15,490 bases of DNA from Pseudomonadota bacterium (GTDB taxonomy: Bacteria; Pseudomonadota; Gammaproteobacteria; Burkholderiales; Rhodocyclaceae), in assembly GCA_023459095.1 (NCBI GenBank), contig JAEWVQ010000292.1:1-15490 (forward strand), written 5' to 3'. The translations under genes were made by a program, and so were the position numbers. Below the pieces are notes generated by a model. It had not been told where the DNA came from. It did not search any database and was given only the letters and a program-made list of their open reading frames with translations. Below are positions 6,904-14,778 of the stretch, in pieces (position 1 is the first letter of the stretch; the number at the start of each line of letters is the position of its first letter).

Positions 6904-7542
6904 TCAGCGCAGCGCAGTCCCCGGCTCGACCGTGACCACGTGCTGCACGAGCTCGGCGAGCGAATGCGCGCCCATCTTCTCCATGACGCGGGCGCGATGC
7001 ACCTCGACGGTCTTGATGCTGATGCCGAGCACGTCGGCGATCTGCTTGTTGAGCTTGCCGGCGATGATGAGGTCGAGCACCTCGCGCTCGCGCTGGGTCA
7101 GGTGTTCGAGCCGGCGCGCGGTGTCAGCCTCGAGGCGGCGCTTGTCGCGGCTGGCGCGCTCCTCGGTCAGGCACTGCTCGATCAGGCGCAGCATGTCGCG
7201 ATCGGCGAACGGCTTCTCGATGAAATCGACCGCGCCCTTCTTCAGCGCCGCCACCGCCATCGGCACGTCGCCGTGGCCGGTGATGAAGATCACCGGCAGC
7301 GTGCAGCGGCGGCGGCCGAGTTCCTCGAACAGCTCCAGCCCGCTCATCCCCGGCATGCGCACGTCGAGCACCAGGCAGCCGGTCATCGCTTCGCTGTAGG
7401 CGGCGAGAAAGGCCTCGGCCGAGGCGTAGGCGGCGACCGGGTAGCCGCTCGATTCGACCATCCACACCAGCGAGTCGCGCAGCGCTTCGTCGTCGTCGAT
7501 GATGTGGATGCGCTGATCAGGCGCGGCGTGCGACTCGCTCAC
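6904..7542 (-). CDS. FixJ/DctR-family response regulator
   Basis: This 212-residue regulator has an N-terminal receiver domain: acidic DDD at 16-18, phosphoacceptor D60 in LVLDVRMP, T88 in ITGH and K110 in IEKPF. A LuxR-type helix-turn-helix follows at about 148-206, with LTQREREVL and the recognition region around KTVEVHRARVMEKM. Phosphorylation by the overlapping kinase should make it bind DNA as a dimer. The start is a GTG at 7542 with GGAGG about 8 nt upstream, both inside or beside the kinase's 3' end. The overlap is 26 bp and suggests translational coupling. The protein resembles DctR of dicarboxylate-sensing systems and FixJ/TtrR. Its targets are unknown, but aceEF, iorAB and the binding-protein gene are the neighbours. 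Confidence 0.93.
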   Translation of the reverse strand: MSESHAAPDQRIHIIDDDEALRDSLVWMVESSGYPVAAYASAEAFLAAYSEAMTGCLVLDVRMPGMSGLELFEELGRRRCTLPVIFITGHGDVPMAVAALKKGAVDFIEKPFADRDMLRLIEQCLTEERASRDKRRLEADTARRLEHLTQREREVLDLIIAGKLNKQIADVLGISIKTVEVHRARVMEKMGAHSLAELVQHVVTVEPGTALR

Positions 7543-10228
7543 TGGCGGCCTCCGTGGGCAGGGTAAAGGAGAATATGGTACCGCCTTCCGGATTGACGTC
7601 GACGACGAGGCGGCCGTCGTGGAATTCGATGATCGAGCGGCAGATGTTCAGCCCCATGCCCATGCCTTCGGTCTTGGTGGTGTAGAACGGCGTGAACAAC
7701 CGCTGGCGCTCCTCCTCGCCGATGCCGTGGCCGCGGTCGATCACCGCCACCTCCACCGCGTGCGGCCCGCAGGCGCGCGCCCGCACCAGCAGCAGGCGCT
7801 GCTCGGGCAGGGTGTCGGCCATCGCGTCGAGGCCGTTGCGCACGAGGTTGAGCACCACCTGCTCGATCATGATGCGGTCGGCGAACACCGCCGGCAGCGC
7901 GGGCTCGACGTCGGCGACGAGACGGATGCCGACGCGGCGCGCGTCGATGTCGGCAAAGCCGATGGCGTCGTCGAGCACGTCGGCGATCGCCACCGCGCTG
8001 CGCCGCGGCTCGCTCTTCCTGACGAACTCGCGGATGCGGCGGATGATCTTGCCGGCGCGCTCGGCCTGGAAGCTCGCCTTGTGCATGGCGCCGAGGATGT
8101 CCTCCGGCTTCCACGCCCCCGACTCCATGCGCGTCACGCAGCCCGCGCAGTAGTTGGCGATCGCGGCCAGCGGCTGGTTCAGCTCGTGGGCCAGGGTGGA
8201 CGCCATCTCGCCCATGGTGATCAGGCGCGCGGTGCGCTGCAGGCGCTCTTCCTGCTGGCGCGAGATCTCCGCGGTCTGCTTGCGGTCGGTGATGTCGGTG
8301 GCGATGCCCATGCGCACCACGCGCCCGTCGACCCAGCGCGTGGCGTGCTCGCGCACGTGGTACCAGCGCCCGGAGAGCGGGTGCTGCAGTTCGCCGTCGA
8401 AGAGCTCGCGCGGCAGGTCGGCGACGTTGAGCCCGCGCGGATCGACGCGGTAGTCGCCGCGCTCGGGCTGCGGCACCGCGACCCCGCGCACCGTGCGCCC
8501 GACCGCGTCGAAGCCGTGGATGTGCTTGAACGCGCGGTTGGCGAACAGGATCTCGTCGGTGCGGGCGTCGGCCACGAACACCGCGGCGTCGAGCCCGTCG
8601 AGCACGGCCTCGAAGCGCTCGTGGGCGGCCTCGAGCGCGGCGCGGATGCGCTTGGGCTCGGTGATGTCGGTGACCGAGGCCATCCAGCCGGTCTGGCGGC
8701 CGTCGAGGTCGATCAGCGGCGACAGGTAGAAGCGCGCGTCGATGCGTTCGCCGTTGCGGCGCTGGATGCGCATCTCGAAGCCGCTCGCCGGCGCCCGCCC
8801 GGCCAGGGTGAGTTCGAGGTTGCGCCGGCACAGCTCGCGGTCCTCCTCCGGCCAATAGGGAAACGGCTCGGTGGCGCCGAGCAGTTCGCGCTCGTCGAGC
8901 CCGACCATGCGGCAGAACGCGGAATTCACGTAGATGATGCGGCCGGACAGGTCGATCGCGCGCAGGCCGGTGATCACCGATTCGTCCATCGCCTTGCGGA
9001 ACGCCGATTCTGCGCGGATCGCCTCTTCCGCCGCGCGCCGCCCGGTGACGTCGTGCGCCACCGCATACACCAGCTTCTCCGCGCGCACCGGGTTGATGCT
9101 CCACACCAGCCACTTCACGCTGCCGTCGGCGCACAAACAGCGGCATTCGAACTTCACCGGCTCGCCGGCGGCAAGCTGGCGCAGCTGCTCGAGCACCGCG
9201 GCGAGATCGTCGCGGTGGATGATGTCGAGCAGCGCCTTGCCGGCGAGGGTTTCCGGCGGATGGCCGAGCACGCGCTCGAACGCCGGATTGCAGCGCCGGA
9301 AGCCGCCATCCAGCCCGACCACGCACAGCATGTCGAGCGACAGGTTGAACAGACGGTCGCGTTCCTCCTCGACCTGCACGCGGCGCAGCACGTGGGCGCG
9401 CAGCAGCCACAGCGTCCACAGCACGATCACCGACAGGCCGAGGATCAGCACCGTGGGCAGCGCCTGCGGCAGATCGGCGCCGGCGCGGAACGCAGTGGCG
9501 CGCAGCACGAGGCCGTTGCCCGGCGGATCGAGGGCGATCTCGAAGCTGACGCTCTCGTCGAGGTCGCGCACCGCCGAGTTCACCGCCAGCGTCTCGCCGC
9601 GCGCGTTGAGCAGGGCGAGGCGGTATTTTTCGGTGAACCAGCCCGGCACCAGGTAGCGCACCATGCGCTCGACCGAATAAACGCCGACGATGGCGCCACG
9701 GAAATCATGGCCGCGGCGGATCGGCACATGAACCTCGAGCACGCTGCTGCCGCGCGCGCTGGCGTAGGCCTCGCCATACACCGGCCGGCCGCTGTCGCGC
9801 GCCCGGAAGAAGGCCGCGGTCTGACGGCCGGACAGCGCCTCGCCGGCGAGCCAGTCGGTGGCGTCGAAGGGCGCCGACCAGCGCACGATCTCGTCGCCGC
9901 CGACCCAGACGACGTTGGTCAGTTCGCCGTTGTTGGCGAGGTACTGGTTGGCGCGCAACTGGAAGGCGTCGGCATCGAGCGCATCGGTGGCCAGATCGCG
10001 CGCGAGCTGGCCGAGGAATTCCTCGGTGCCCTGCATGTGCAGGCGCATGGTCTGCTCCGCCCACTGCACGTCGCGCGCGACCGCGTTGCGCTGGGCTTCG
10101 AGCTCGCGGGTCTGCATCAGCCACATCAGCGCCAGCATCGCGAGCGCGAACAGCACCACGGCCACGTAGGGAGCGGTCCAGTACCAACGGTGGGGCGGGC
10201 GTGAGGCGGGTTGTTCCGGAACAGGCAT
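7517..10228 (-). CDS. Membrane sensor histidine kinase with three PAS domains
   Basis: This 903-residue kinase has one transmembrane helix at about 19-38, a periplasmic sensor region of about 218 residues, and a second helix at about 257-277. Three PAS/PAC units follow, at about 290-400, 405-527 and 535-650. The HisKA domain contains H681 in LAHELNQPLAA. The ATPase domain has N798 in NLVRNGLDAM, DRGHGIG (831-837) and GMGMGL (855-860), so it looks fully active. The HELNQPLAAI box and layout recall FixL, DctS and DctB kinases. PAS domains lack an obvious FixL haem signature, which I could not test properly. The ATG at 10228 is chosen because the roughly 36-codon upstream extension is Arg/Ala-rich and not sensor-like. 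The ribosome site is weak. The signal is probably a small carboxylate or related periplasmic ligand, by analogy only. Confidence 0.92.
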   Translation of the reverse strand: MPVPEQPASRPPHRWYWTAPYVAVVLFALAMLALMWLMQTRELEAQRNAVARDVQWAEQTMRLHMQGTEEFLGQLARDLATDALDADAFQLRANQYLANNGELTNVVWVGGDEIVRWSAPFDATDWLAGEALSGRQTAAFFRARDSGRPVYGEAYASARGSSVLEVHVPIRRGHDFRGAIVGVYSVERMVRYLVPGWFTEKYRLALLNARGETLAVNSAVRDLDESVSFEIALDPPGNGLVLRATAFRAGADLPQALPTVLILGLSVIVLWTLWLLRAHVLRRVQVEEERDRLFNLSLDMLCVVGLDGGFRRCNPAFERVLGHPPETLAGKALLDIIHRDDLAAVLEQLRQLAAGEPVKFECRCLCADGSVKWLVWSINPVRAEKLVYAVAHDVTGRRAAEEAIRAESAFRKAMDESVITGLRAIDLSGRIIYVNSAFCRMVGLDERELLGATEPFPYWPEEDRELCRRNLELTLAGRAPASGFEMRIQRRNGERIDARFYLSPLIDLDGRQTGWMASVTDITEPKRIRAALEAAHERFEAVLDGLDAAVFVADARTDEILFANRAFKHIHGFDAVGRTVRGVAVPQPERGDYRVDPRGLNVADLPRELFDGELQHPLSGRWYHVREHATRWVDGRVVRMGIATDITDRKQTAEISRQQEERLQRTARLITMGEMASTLAHELNQPLAAIANYCAGCVTRMESGAWKPEDILGAMHKASFQAERAGKIIRRIREFVRKSEPRRSAVAIADVLDDAIGFADIDARRVGIRLVADVEPALPAVFADRIMIEQVVLNLVRNGLDAMADTLPEQRLLLVRARACGPHAVEVAVIDRGHGIGEEERQRLFTPFYTTKTEGMGMGLNICRSIIEFHDGRLVVDVNPEGGTIFSFTLPTEAASERVARRA

Positions 10229-10494
10229 GAGCGACACACAGGCTGCCAGCGGACGGCTCCGCAGCGCAAGAGAAAACCGGAAAACGGCGGAACGAGAGAT
10301 TCGCCCACAGCCGCCGTGCGCGGCAAGCAAAATCACTGCACGCCATTGTCAGGCCCGCCCTCGCCGCCCCGACATCCGGTTTAACCCTAACCATTCAATA
10401 CCGATGACATATCCCGGCAAACACCACCAAGGCGCGTCCACGCTGCGGGTTTCCGCCAATTTTGGGTGAGACGCACGCTCATTAAGGTGCACCG
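10229..10494. promoter_or_regulatory. Divergent intergenic region, kinase and binding protein
   Basis: These 266 bp must contain the promoters of the minus-strand kinase-regulator pair and of the plus-strand binding protein. The middle, around 10380-10413, is the most A+T-rich part and the likeliest place for them. I found no hexamer pair with good spacing on either strand and no FNR box. A ribosome site, AAGGTG, precedes the binding-protein ATG. The 5' part (to about 10336) stays open in the kinase frame, so part of it could be coding if the kinase starts earlier. Confidence 0.5.
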
Positions 10495-11703
10495 ATGACT
10501 GCCGTGCTCCGCTTCATCTTCGCCCTCATGCTGCTCGTCCCGGCCACGGCAGGCACGCCCCCGGCGCATGCGACCGGCGCGGAACCGATCCGCATCGGCG
10601 TCTCCGGCCCCTTCACCGGCGGCTCCAGCCCGATGGGCATCTCGATGCGCGAAGGCATCCGCATCGCGGTCGCCGAGCTCAACGCCGCCGGCGGCCTCCT
10701 CGGCCGCCCGCTGCAGCTCGTCGAGCGCGACGACGAGGCGCGCAACGAACGCGGCGCGCGCGTGGTGCAGGAGCTCATCGACCGCGAACGCATCGTCGCC
10801 GGGCTGGGCATCGTCAATACCGGTGTCGCCCTCGCCAGCCAGCGCTATTACCAGCAGGCCCGCATCCCGGTGATCACCTCGGTGGCGACCGGCACCCTGA
10901 TCACTCGCCAGTTCCAGCCCCCCGAGCACGCCGAAAACTATGTGTTCCGCGTCTCCGCGAACGACACCGTGCAGGCCGCGATGATCGTCGAGGAGGCGGT
11001 GGAGCGCCGCCGTCTGCGCCGCGTCGCGATCTTTCACGACGCCACCAACTACGGCCAGCTCGGCCGCGAGGACCTGGAACGCGCCCTCGCCGCCCACGGG
11101 CTGCGCCCGGTCGCGGTGGAGCGCTTCCAGCTGCGCCAGGCCGACATGACCGGCGCGCTGCTGCGCGCACGCGACGCCGGCGCGCAGGCGATCCTCACCT
11201 ACGGCATCGGCCCCGAACTGGCCCAGATCGCCAACGGCATGGCGCGACTGGGCTGGTCGGTGCCACTGATCGGCAGCTGGACGCTGGCGATGTCGAACTT
11301 CATCGATACCGCCGGCCCCAACGCCGAAGGCACGCGCATGCCGCAGACCTTCATCCAGGACCCGACCACGCCGAAGCGGCGCGCCTTCATCGACGCCTGG
11401 CGCAGAACCACCGGCACCGAGCGCATCCCGGTGCCGCCGGCTGCCGCGCAAGGGTATGATTCCATGCTTCTGCTGGCAGCCGCGATCCGCCAGGCCGACA
11501 GCACCGACGGCGAACGCATCCGGGATGCGCTGGAAACGCTGCGCACCCGGGTCGAAGGCGTGATCATGACGTATGATGGGCCATTCTCGCGGAGCAACCA
11601 CGAAACCATCACCGCCCCCCGCCAGCTCTACATGGGCGAGGTGCGCGGCGGCCAGGTGGTGTTCGCCTACGACGAGGACCGGCTGCGGGCGACACGCCAA
11701 TGA
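10495..11703 (+). CDS. Periplasmic solute-binding protein, LivK-like (Peripla_BP_6)
   Basis: This 402-residue protein has a clear Sec signal peptide: a hydrophobic core within residues 5-20 and a likely cleavage site after AHA at about 26. It is not a lipoprotein, as no lipobox cysteine is present. The mature part follows the branched-chain amino acid receptor fold. It has an N-terminal IRIGVSGPFTGG strand-loop, GIRIAVAELNAAGGLLGRPLQLV, the hinge-proximal VFRVSANDTVQ, and a C-terminal YDSMLLLAAAIRQA helix. Such proteins bind amino acids, amides, or aromatic and short-chain carboxylates. No permease or ATPase gene lies beside it. It is divergent from a sensor kinase and ends at a strong terminator, so it is a single-gene unit. 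A role in uptake with distant transporter genes, or as a ligand-loaded co-receptor for the kinase, are both possible. Confidence 0.9.
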   Translation: MTAVLRFIFALMLLVPATAGTPPAHATGAEPIRIGVSGPFTGGSSPMGISMREGIRIAVAELNAAGGLLGRPLQLVERDDEARNERGARVVQELIDRERIVAGLGIVNTGVALASQRYYQQARIPVITSVATGTLITRQFQPPEHAENYVFRVSANDTVQAAMIVEEAVERRRLRRVAIFHDATNYGQLGREDLERALAAHGLRPVAVERFQLRQADMTGALLRARDAGAQAILTYGIGPELAQIANGMARLGWSVPLIGSWTLAMSNFIDTAGPNAEGTRMPQTFIQDPTTPKRRAFIDAWRRTTGTERIPVPPAAAQGYDSMLLLAAAIRQADSTDGERIRDALETLRTRVEGVIMTYDGPFSRSNHETITAPRQLYMGEVRGGQVVFAYDEDRLRATRQ

Positions 11704-11730
11704 ACCCGCGCCACGGTCCGGCACTTTCCC

Positions 11731-11781
11731 GATCGGCCGGGGGGACTCTCCCTCCCTCCCTCACCCCCGGCCGATCCTTTT
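11731..11781 (+). terminator. Rho-independent terminator of the binding-protein gene
   Basis: A perfect 13-bp inverted repeat (GATCGGCCGGGGG at 11731-11743; its complement at 11764-11776) encloses a 20-nt pyrimidine-rich loop. CTTTT follows it. It begins 27 bp after the stop codon. The stem is strong; the T run is short and the loop long for a classical terminator. It should isolate the binding-protein gene from aceEF. Confidence 0.75.
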
Positions 11782-11945
11782 CCCGCACTGCCCCACTACC
11801 CCGCCCTTCCGCCGTCCTGAGCGCCCCGGAATGGTGCGTTGCCACGGCCAAGGACAACACAAATGTCATTGTGCATCGCAATATTTTACCAATGAATCAA
11901 GCAGTACCGTGTTTCCGGAATGTCACTCGTTGACGGCGTCGATTA

Positions 11946-11974
11946 TTGCGCATGCTGAAATTAGGTTTTATAGT
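11946..11974 (+). promoter_or_regulatory. Probable sigma-70 promoter of aceEF
   Basis: TTGCGC (11946-11951, three of six, all in the important TTG) and TATAGT (11969-11974, five of six) are separated by the optimal 17 bp in an A+T-rich patch. Transcription would start near 11981, giving a leader of about 95 nt before aceE. An alternative -35, TTGACG at 11930-11935, has no suitable -10. Confidence 0.5.
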
Positions 11975-11984
11975 TCGAAAAGAT

Positions 11985-12045
11985 GACCGCCTCGACCATG
12001 GTACGGTCACATCCACGACACCGTCCCGCCTTACCCCGGCGGGGT
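11985..12045 (+). repeat. Inverted repeats in the aceE leader
   Basis: Just downstream of the predicted start are an 8-bp palindrome ACCATGGT (11995-12002) and GACCG/CGGTC arms (11985-11989, 12004-12008). This is where a repressor operator could lie. Further on are two mutually exclusive hairpins: CCCGCC/GGCGGG (12025-12030, 12038-12043; 7-nt loop) and ACCCC/GGGGT (12033-12037, 12041-12045; 3-nt loop). They lie about 20 nt before the ribosome site. Function is not established; in GC-rich DNA short repeats also arise by chance. Confidence 0.35.
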
Positions 12046-12076
12046 TCGCCAACCGCAAGTCATGAGGAGACAAACC

Positions 12077-14758
12077 ATGACCGGTAACACGAACGTTCTC
12101 CTGCAAGCCGACCCGGACGCGCTGGAGACCCAGGAATGGCTCGACGCGCTCGCCTCCGTGATCGACAACGAAGGCCCCGAGCGCGCGCACTATCTGATCG
12201 ACAAGCTGATCGAATCGGCGCAGGAATCGGGTAGCGACATCCCCTACTCGGCCACCACCCAGTACATCAACACCATTCCGGTGGAGCAGCAGCCGCGCTA
12301 TCCGGGCGATGCCGACCTGGAGATCAAGCTCCACTCCTACATCCGCTGGAACGCCATGGCGATGGTGGTGCGCGCCAACAAGCACACCAACGTCGGCGGC
12401 CACATCGCCTCGTTCGCGTCCGCCGCCGCGCTCTACGACGTCGGCTTCTCGCATTTCTGGCACGCGCCCTCCGCCGCCCACGACGGCGACATGATCTTCT
12501 TCCAGGGCCACTCGGTGCCTGGCGTCTATGCGCGTGCCTACATGCTCGGCCGCCTGACCGAAGAGCAGATGGACAACTTCCGCCAGGAAGTCGACGGCCG
12601 CGGCATTTCCTCCTACCCGCACCCGTGGCTGATGCCGGACTTCTGGCAGTTCCCCACCGTGTCGATGGGTCTGGGCCCGCTGCAGGCCATCTACCAGGCG
12701 CGCTTCATGAAGTACCTCGCCAGCCGCGGCCTGATCGACGCCGCGAAGGCCGAGCAGCGCAAGGTGTGGGCCTTCCTCGGCGACGGCGAAACCGACGAGG
12801 TCGAGTCGTTGGGCGCGATCGGCATGGCCGCGCGCGAGAAGCTCGACAACCTGGTGTTCGTGATCAACTGCAACCTGCAGCGCCTGGACGGCCCGGTGCG
12901 CGGCAACGGCAAGATCATCCAGGAGCTGGAAGCCGAATTCCGCGGCGCCGGCTGGAACGTGATCAAGGTGATCTGGGGCACCCACTGGGACACCCTGCTG
13001 CAGCGCGACAAAAAGGGCATCCTGAAGAAGCGCATGATGGAATGCGTGGACGGCGAGTACCAGACCTTCAAGGCCAAGGACGGCGCCTACGTACGCGAGC
13101 ACTTCTTCAACACGCCCGAACTCAAGGAGCTGGTCGCCGACTGGACCGACAACCAGATCTGGCGTCTGAACCGCGGCGGCCACGACATCTTCAAGATCTT
13201 CGCCGCCTACAAGGCCGCCACCGAGCACAAGGGCCAGCCCACGCTGATCCTCGCCAAGACCATCAAGGGTTTCGGCATGGGTCAGGCCGGCGAGGCGATG
13301 AACATCTCGCACCAGCAGAAGAAGATGGACGTCGACGCCATCCGCCGCTTCCGCGACCGCTTCGGCCTGCCGGTACCGGACGACAAGCTCGAGGAACTGC
13401 CCTACCTGAAGTTCCCCGAAGACTCGCCCGAATACAAGTACATGATGGAGCGCCGCGTCGCGCTCGGCGGCTTCCTGCCGCAGCGCCGCACCCAGGCCGC
13501 CGCGCTGGCCGTGCCCGCGCTGTCGGCCTTCGAGGCGCTGCTGAAGGCCTCCGGCGAGGGCCGCGAGCTGTCGACCACGATGGCGATCGTGCGCATCATG
13601 AACACGCTGCTCAAGGACAAGCAGATCGGCCGCCACATCGTCCCGATCGTGCCCGACGAGTCGCGCACCTTCGGCATGGAAGGCATGTTCCGCCAGTACG
13701 GCATCTGGAACCAGGAAGGCCAGAACTACGTGCCCGAAGACCATGACCAGCTCATGTTCTACAAGGAATCGAAGACCGGCCAGGTGCTGCAGGAAGGCAT
13801 CAACGAGGCCGGCGCGATGGCCGACTGGATCGCCGCCGGCACCGCCTACAGCGTGCATGGCGTGCAGATGGTGCCGTTCTACATCTTCTATTCGATGTTC
13901 GGCCTGCAGCGCACCATGGACCTGTGCTGGGCGGCCGCCGACCAGCGCACCCGCGGCTTCATGATCGGCGGCACCGCCGGCCGCACCACGCTGAACGGCG
14001 AAGGCCTGCAGCACGAGGACGGGCACAGCCTGCTGCTCGCCAACATGATCCCGAACTGCGTCTCCTACGACCCGACCTTCCAGTACGAGGTCGCGGTGAT
14101 CGTGCAGGATGGCATGCGCCGGATGTTCGCCGAACAGGAGGACATCTACTACTACATCACGGTGATGAACGAGAACTACGAACATCCCGAGATGCCGGCC
14201 GGTGCCGAAGCAGACATCCTCAGGGGCCTGTACGCCTTCCGCAAGGGCGCCGACAAGGCCGGTCCGCGCGTGCAGCTGCTCGGTTCGGGCACGATCTTCC
14301 GCGAAGTGATCGCCGCCGCCGACCTGCTGAAGAACGACTGGGGCGTCGAAGCCGACCTCTGGGGCTGCCCGAGCTTCAACGAACTGGCCCGCGACGGCCA
14401 GGACGCCGAGCGCTGGAACATGCTGCATCCGCTGGAAGCGCCGAAGCAGTCGCACGTGGCGCAGAAACTCGCCGGCGCCCAGGGCCCGGTGATCGCCGCC
14501 ACCGACTACATCCGCCTGTTCGCCGAGCAGATCCGCCCCTTCGTGCCGGGCCGCTACGTCACGCTGGGTACCGACGGTTTCGGCCGCTCCGACACCCGCG
14601 AGAAACTGCGCCACTTCTTCGAGGTGGATCGCCACTGGGTGACGCTCGCCGCGCTCAAGGCGCTCGCCGACGAAGGCACCATCGAACGCGACAAGGTCGC
14701 GGCCGCGCTGGTCAAGTACCAGCTCGACCCGAACAAGCCGAACCCGCTGTCCGTCTGA
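12077..14758 (+). CDS. aceE: Pyruvate dehydrogenase E1 component, homodimeric type
   Basis: AceE (893 residues; E. coli 887) is the thiamine diphosphate enzyme that decarboxylates pyruvate and acetylates the lipoyl groups of AceF, linking glycolysis to the citric acid cycle in the cytoplasm. The TPP-magnesium motif runs from GDGE (235-238) to NCN (264-266). Other family marks are SHQQKKMD in the regulatory loop region, YSVHGVQMVPFYIFYSMFG, and GRTTLNGEGLQHEDGHS in the transketolase-like domain. The second ATG (12077) is chosen because GAGGAGA lies 6 nt before it; the ATG at 12062 overlaps that ribosome site. aceF follows after 20 bp. The A+T-richer region upstream supplies a promoter. No PdhR gene is nearby. 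Confidence 0.97.
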   Translation: MTGNTNVLLQADPDALETQEWLDALASVIDNEGPERAHYLIDKLIESAQESGSDIPYSATTQYINTIPVEQQPRYPGDADLEIKLHSYIRWNAMAMVVRANKHTNVGGHIASFASAAALYDVGFSHFWHAPSAAHDGDMIFFQGHSVPGVYARAYMLGRLTEEQMDNFRQEVDGRGISSYPHPWLMPDFWQFPTVSMGLGPLQAIYQARFMKYLASRGLIDAAKAEQRKVWAFLGDGETDEVESLGAIGMAAREKLDNLVFVINCNLQRLDGPVRGNGKIIQELEAEFRGAGWNVIKVIWGTHWDTLLQRDKKGILKKRMMECVDGEYQTFKAKDGAYVREHFFNTPELKELVADWTDNQIWRLNRGGHDIFKIFAAYKAATEHKGQPTLILAKTIKGFGMGQAGEAMNISHQQKKMDVDAIRRFRDRFGLPVPDDKLEELPYLKFPEDSPEYKYMMERRVALGGFLPQRRTQAAALAVPALSAFEALLKASGEGRELSTTMAIVRIMNTLLKDKQIGRHIVPIVPDESRTFGMEGMFRQYGIWNQEGQNYVPEDHDQLMFYKESKTGQVLQEGINEAGAMADWIAAGTAYSVHGVQMVPFYIFYSMFGLQRTMDLCWAAADQRTRGFMIGGTAGRTTLNGEGLQHEDGHSLLLANMIPNCVSYDPTFQYEVAVIVQDGMRRMFAEQEDIYYYITVMNENYEHPEMPAGAEADILRGLYAFRKGADKAGPRVQLLGSGTIFREVIAAADLLKNDWGVEADLWGCPSFNELARDGQDAERWNMLHPLEAPKQSHVAQKLAGAQGPVIAATDYIRLFAEQIRPFVPGRYVTLGTDGFGRSDTREKLRHFFEVDRHWVTLAALKALADEGTIERDKVAAALVKYQLDPNKPNPLSV

Positions 14759-14778
14759 GTGCCGAGGGAGACAGGAAC

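Larger units (their letters stand above)
11704..12076 (+). promoter_or_regulatory. Intergenic control region upstream of aceE
   Basis: No convincing gene is present in these 373 bp. The first third holds the terminator of the binding-protein gene, and the next stretch is C-rich and unremarkable. From about 11850 the base composition becomes markedly A+T-richer than the surrounding genes. It contains an imperfect 15-bp inverted repeat (ATTGTGCATCGCAAT, 11868-11882, one mismatch), then a sigma-70 promoter and an untranslated leader of about 95 nt with inverted repeats. A ribosome site, GAGGAGA (12064-12070), ends it. Confidence 0.7.

Noticed and set aside
7619..10204. 861-codon open frame on the plus strand opposite the sensor kinase
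   Set aside because: It is an antisense shadow. The product is rich in Arg, His, Gly and Ala with no recognisable domain, while the minus strand encodes a full kinase with all catalytic boxes. High G+C removes stop codons from this frame.
10229..10494. Sigma-54 or FNR sites in the divergent region
   Set aside because: No GG-N10-GC pair with the right flanks and no TTGAT-N4-ATCAA match on either strand.
11930..11935. TTGACG as the aceE -35 element
   Set aside because: No acceptable -10 hexamer lies at 16-18 bp; the TTGCGC/TATAGT pair is better spaced.
12062..12064. Upstream ATG as the aceE start
   Set aside because: It overlaps the GAGGAGA ribosome site that is correctly spaced for the ATG at 12077.
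11897..14635. 912-codon open frame on the minus strand opposite aceE
   Set aside because: Same compositional effect; the plus strand encodes an intact AceE with TPP motifs.
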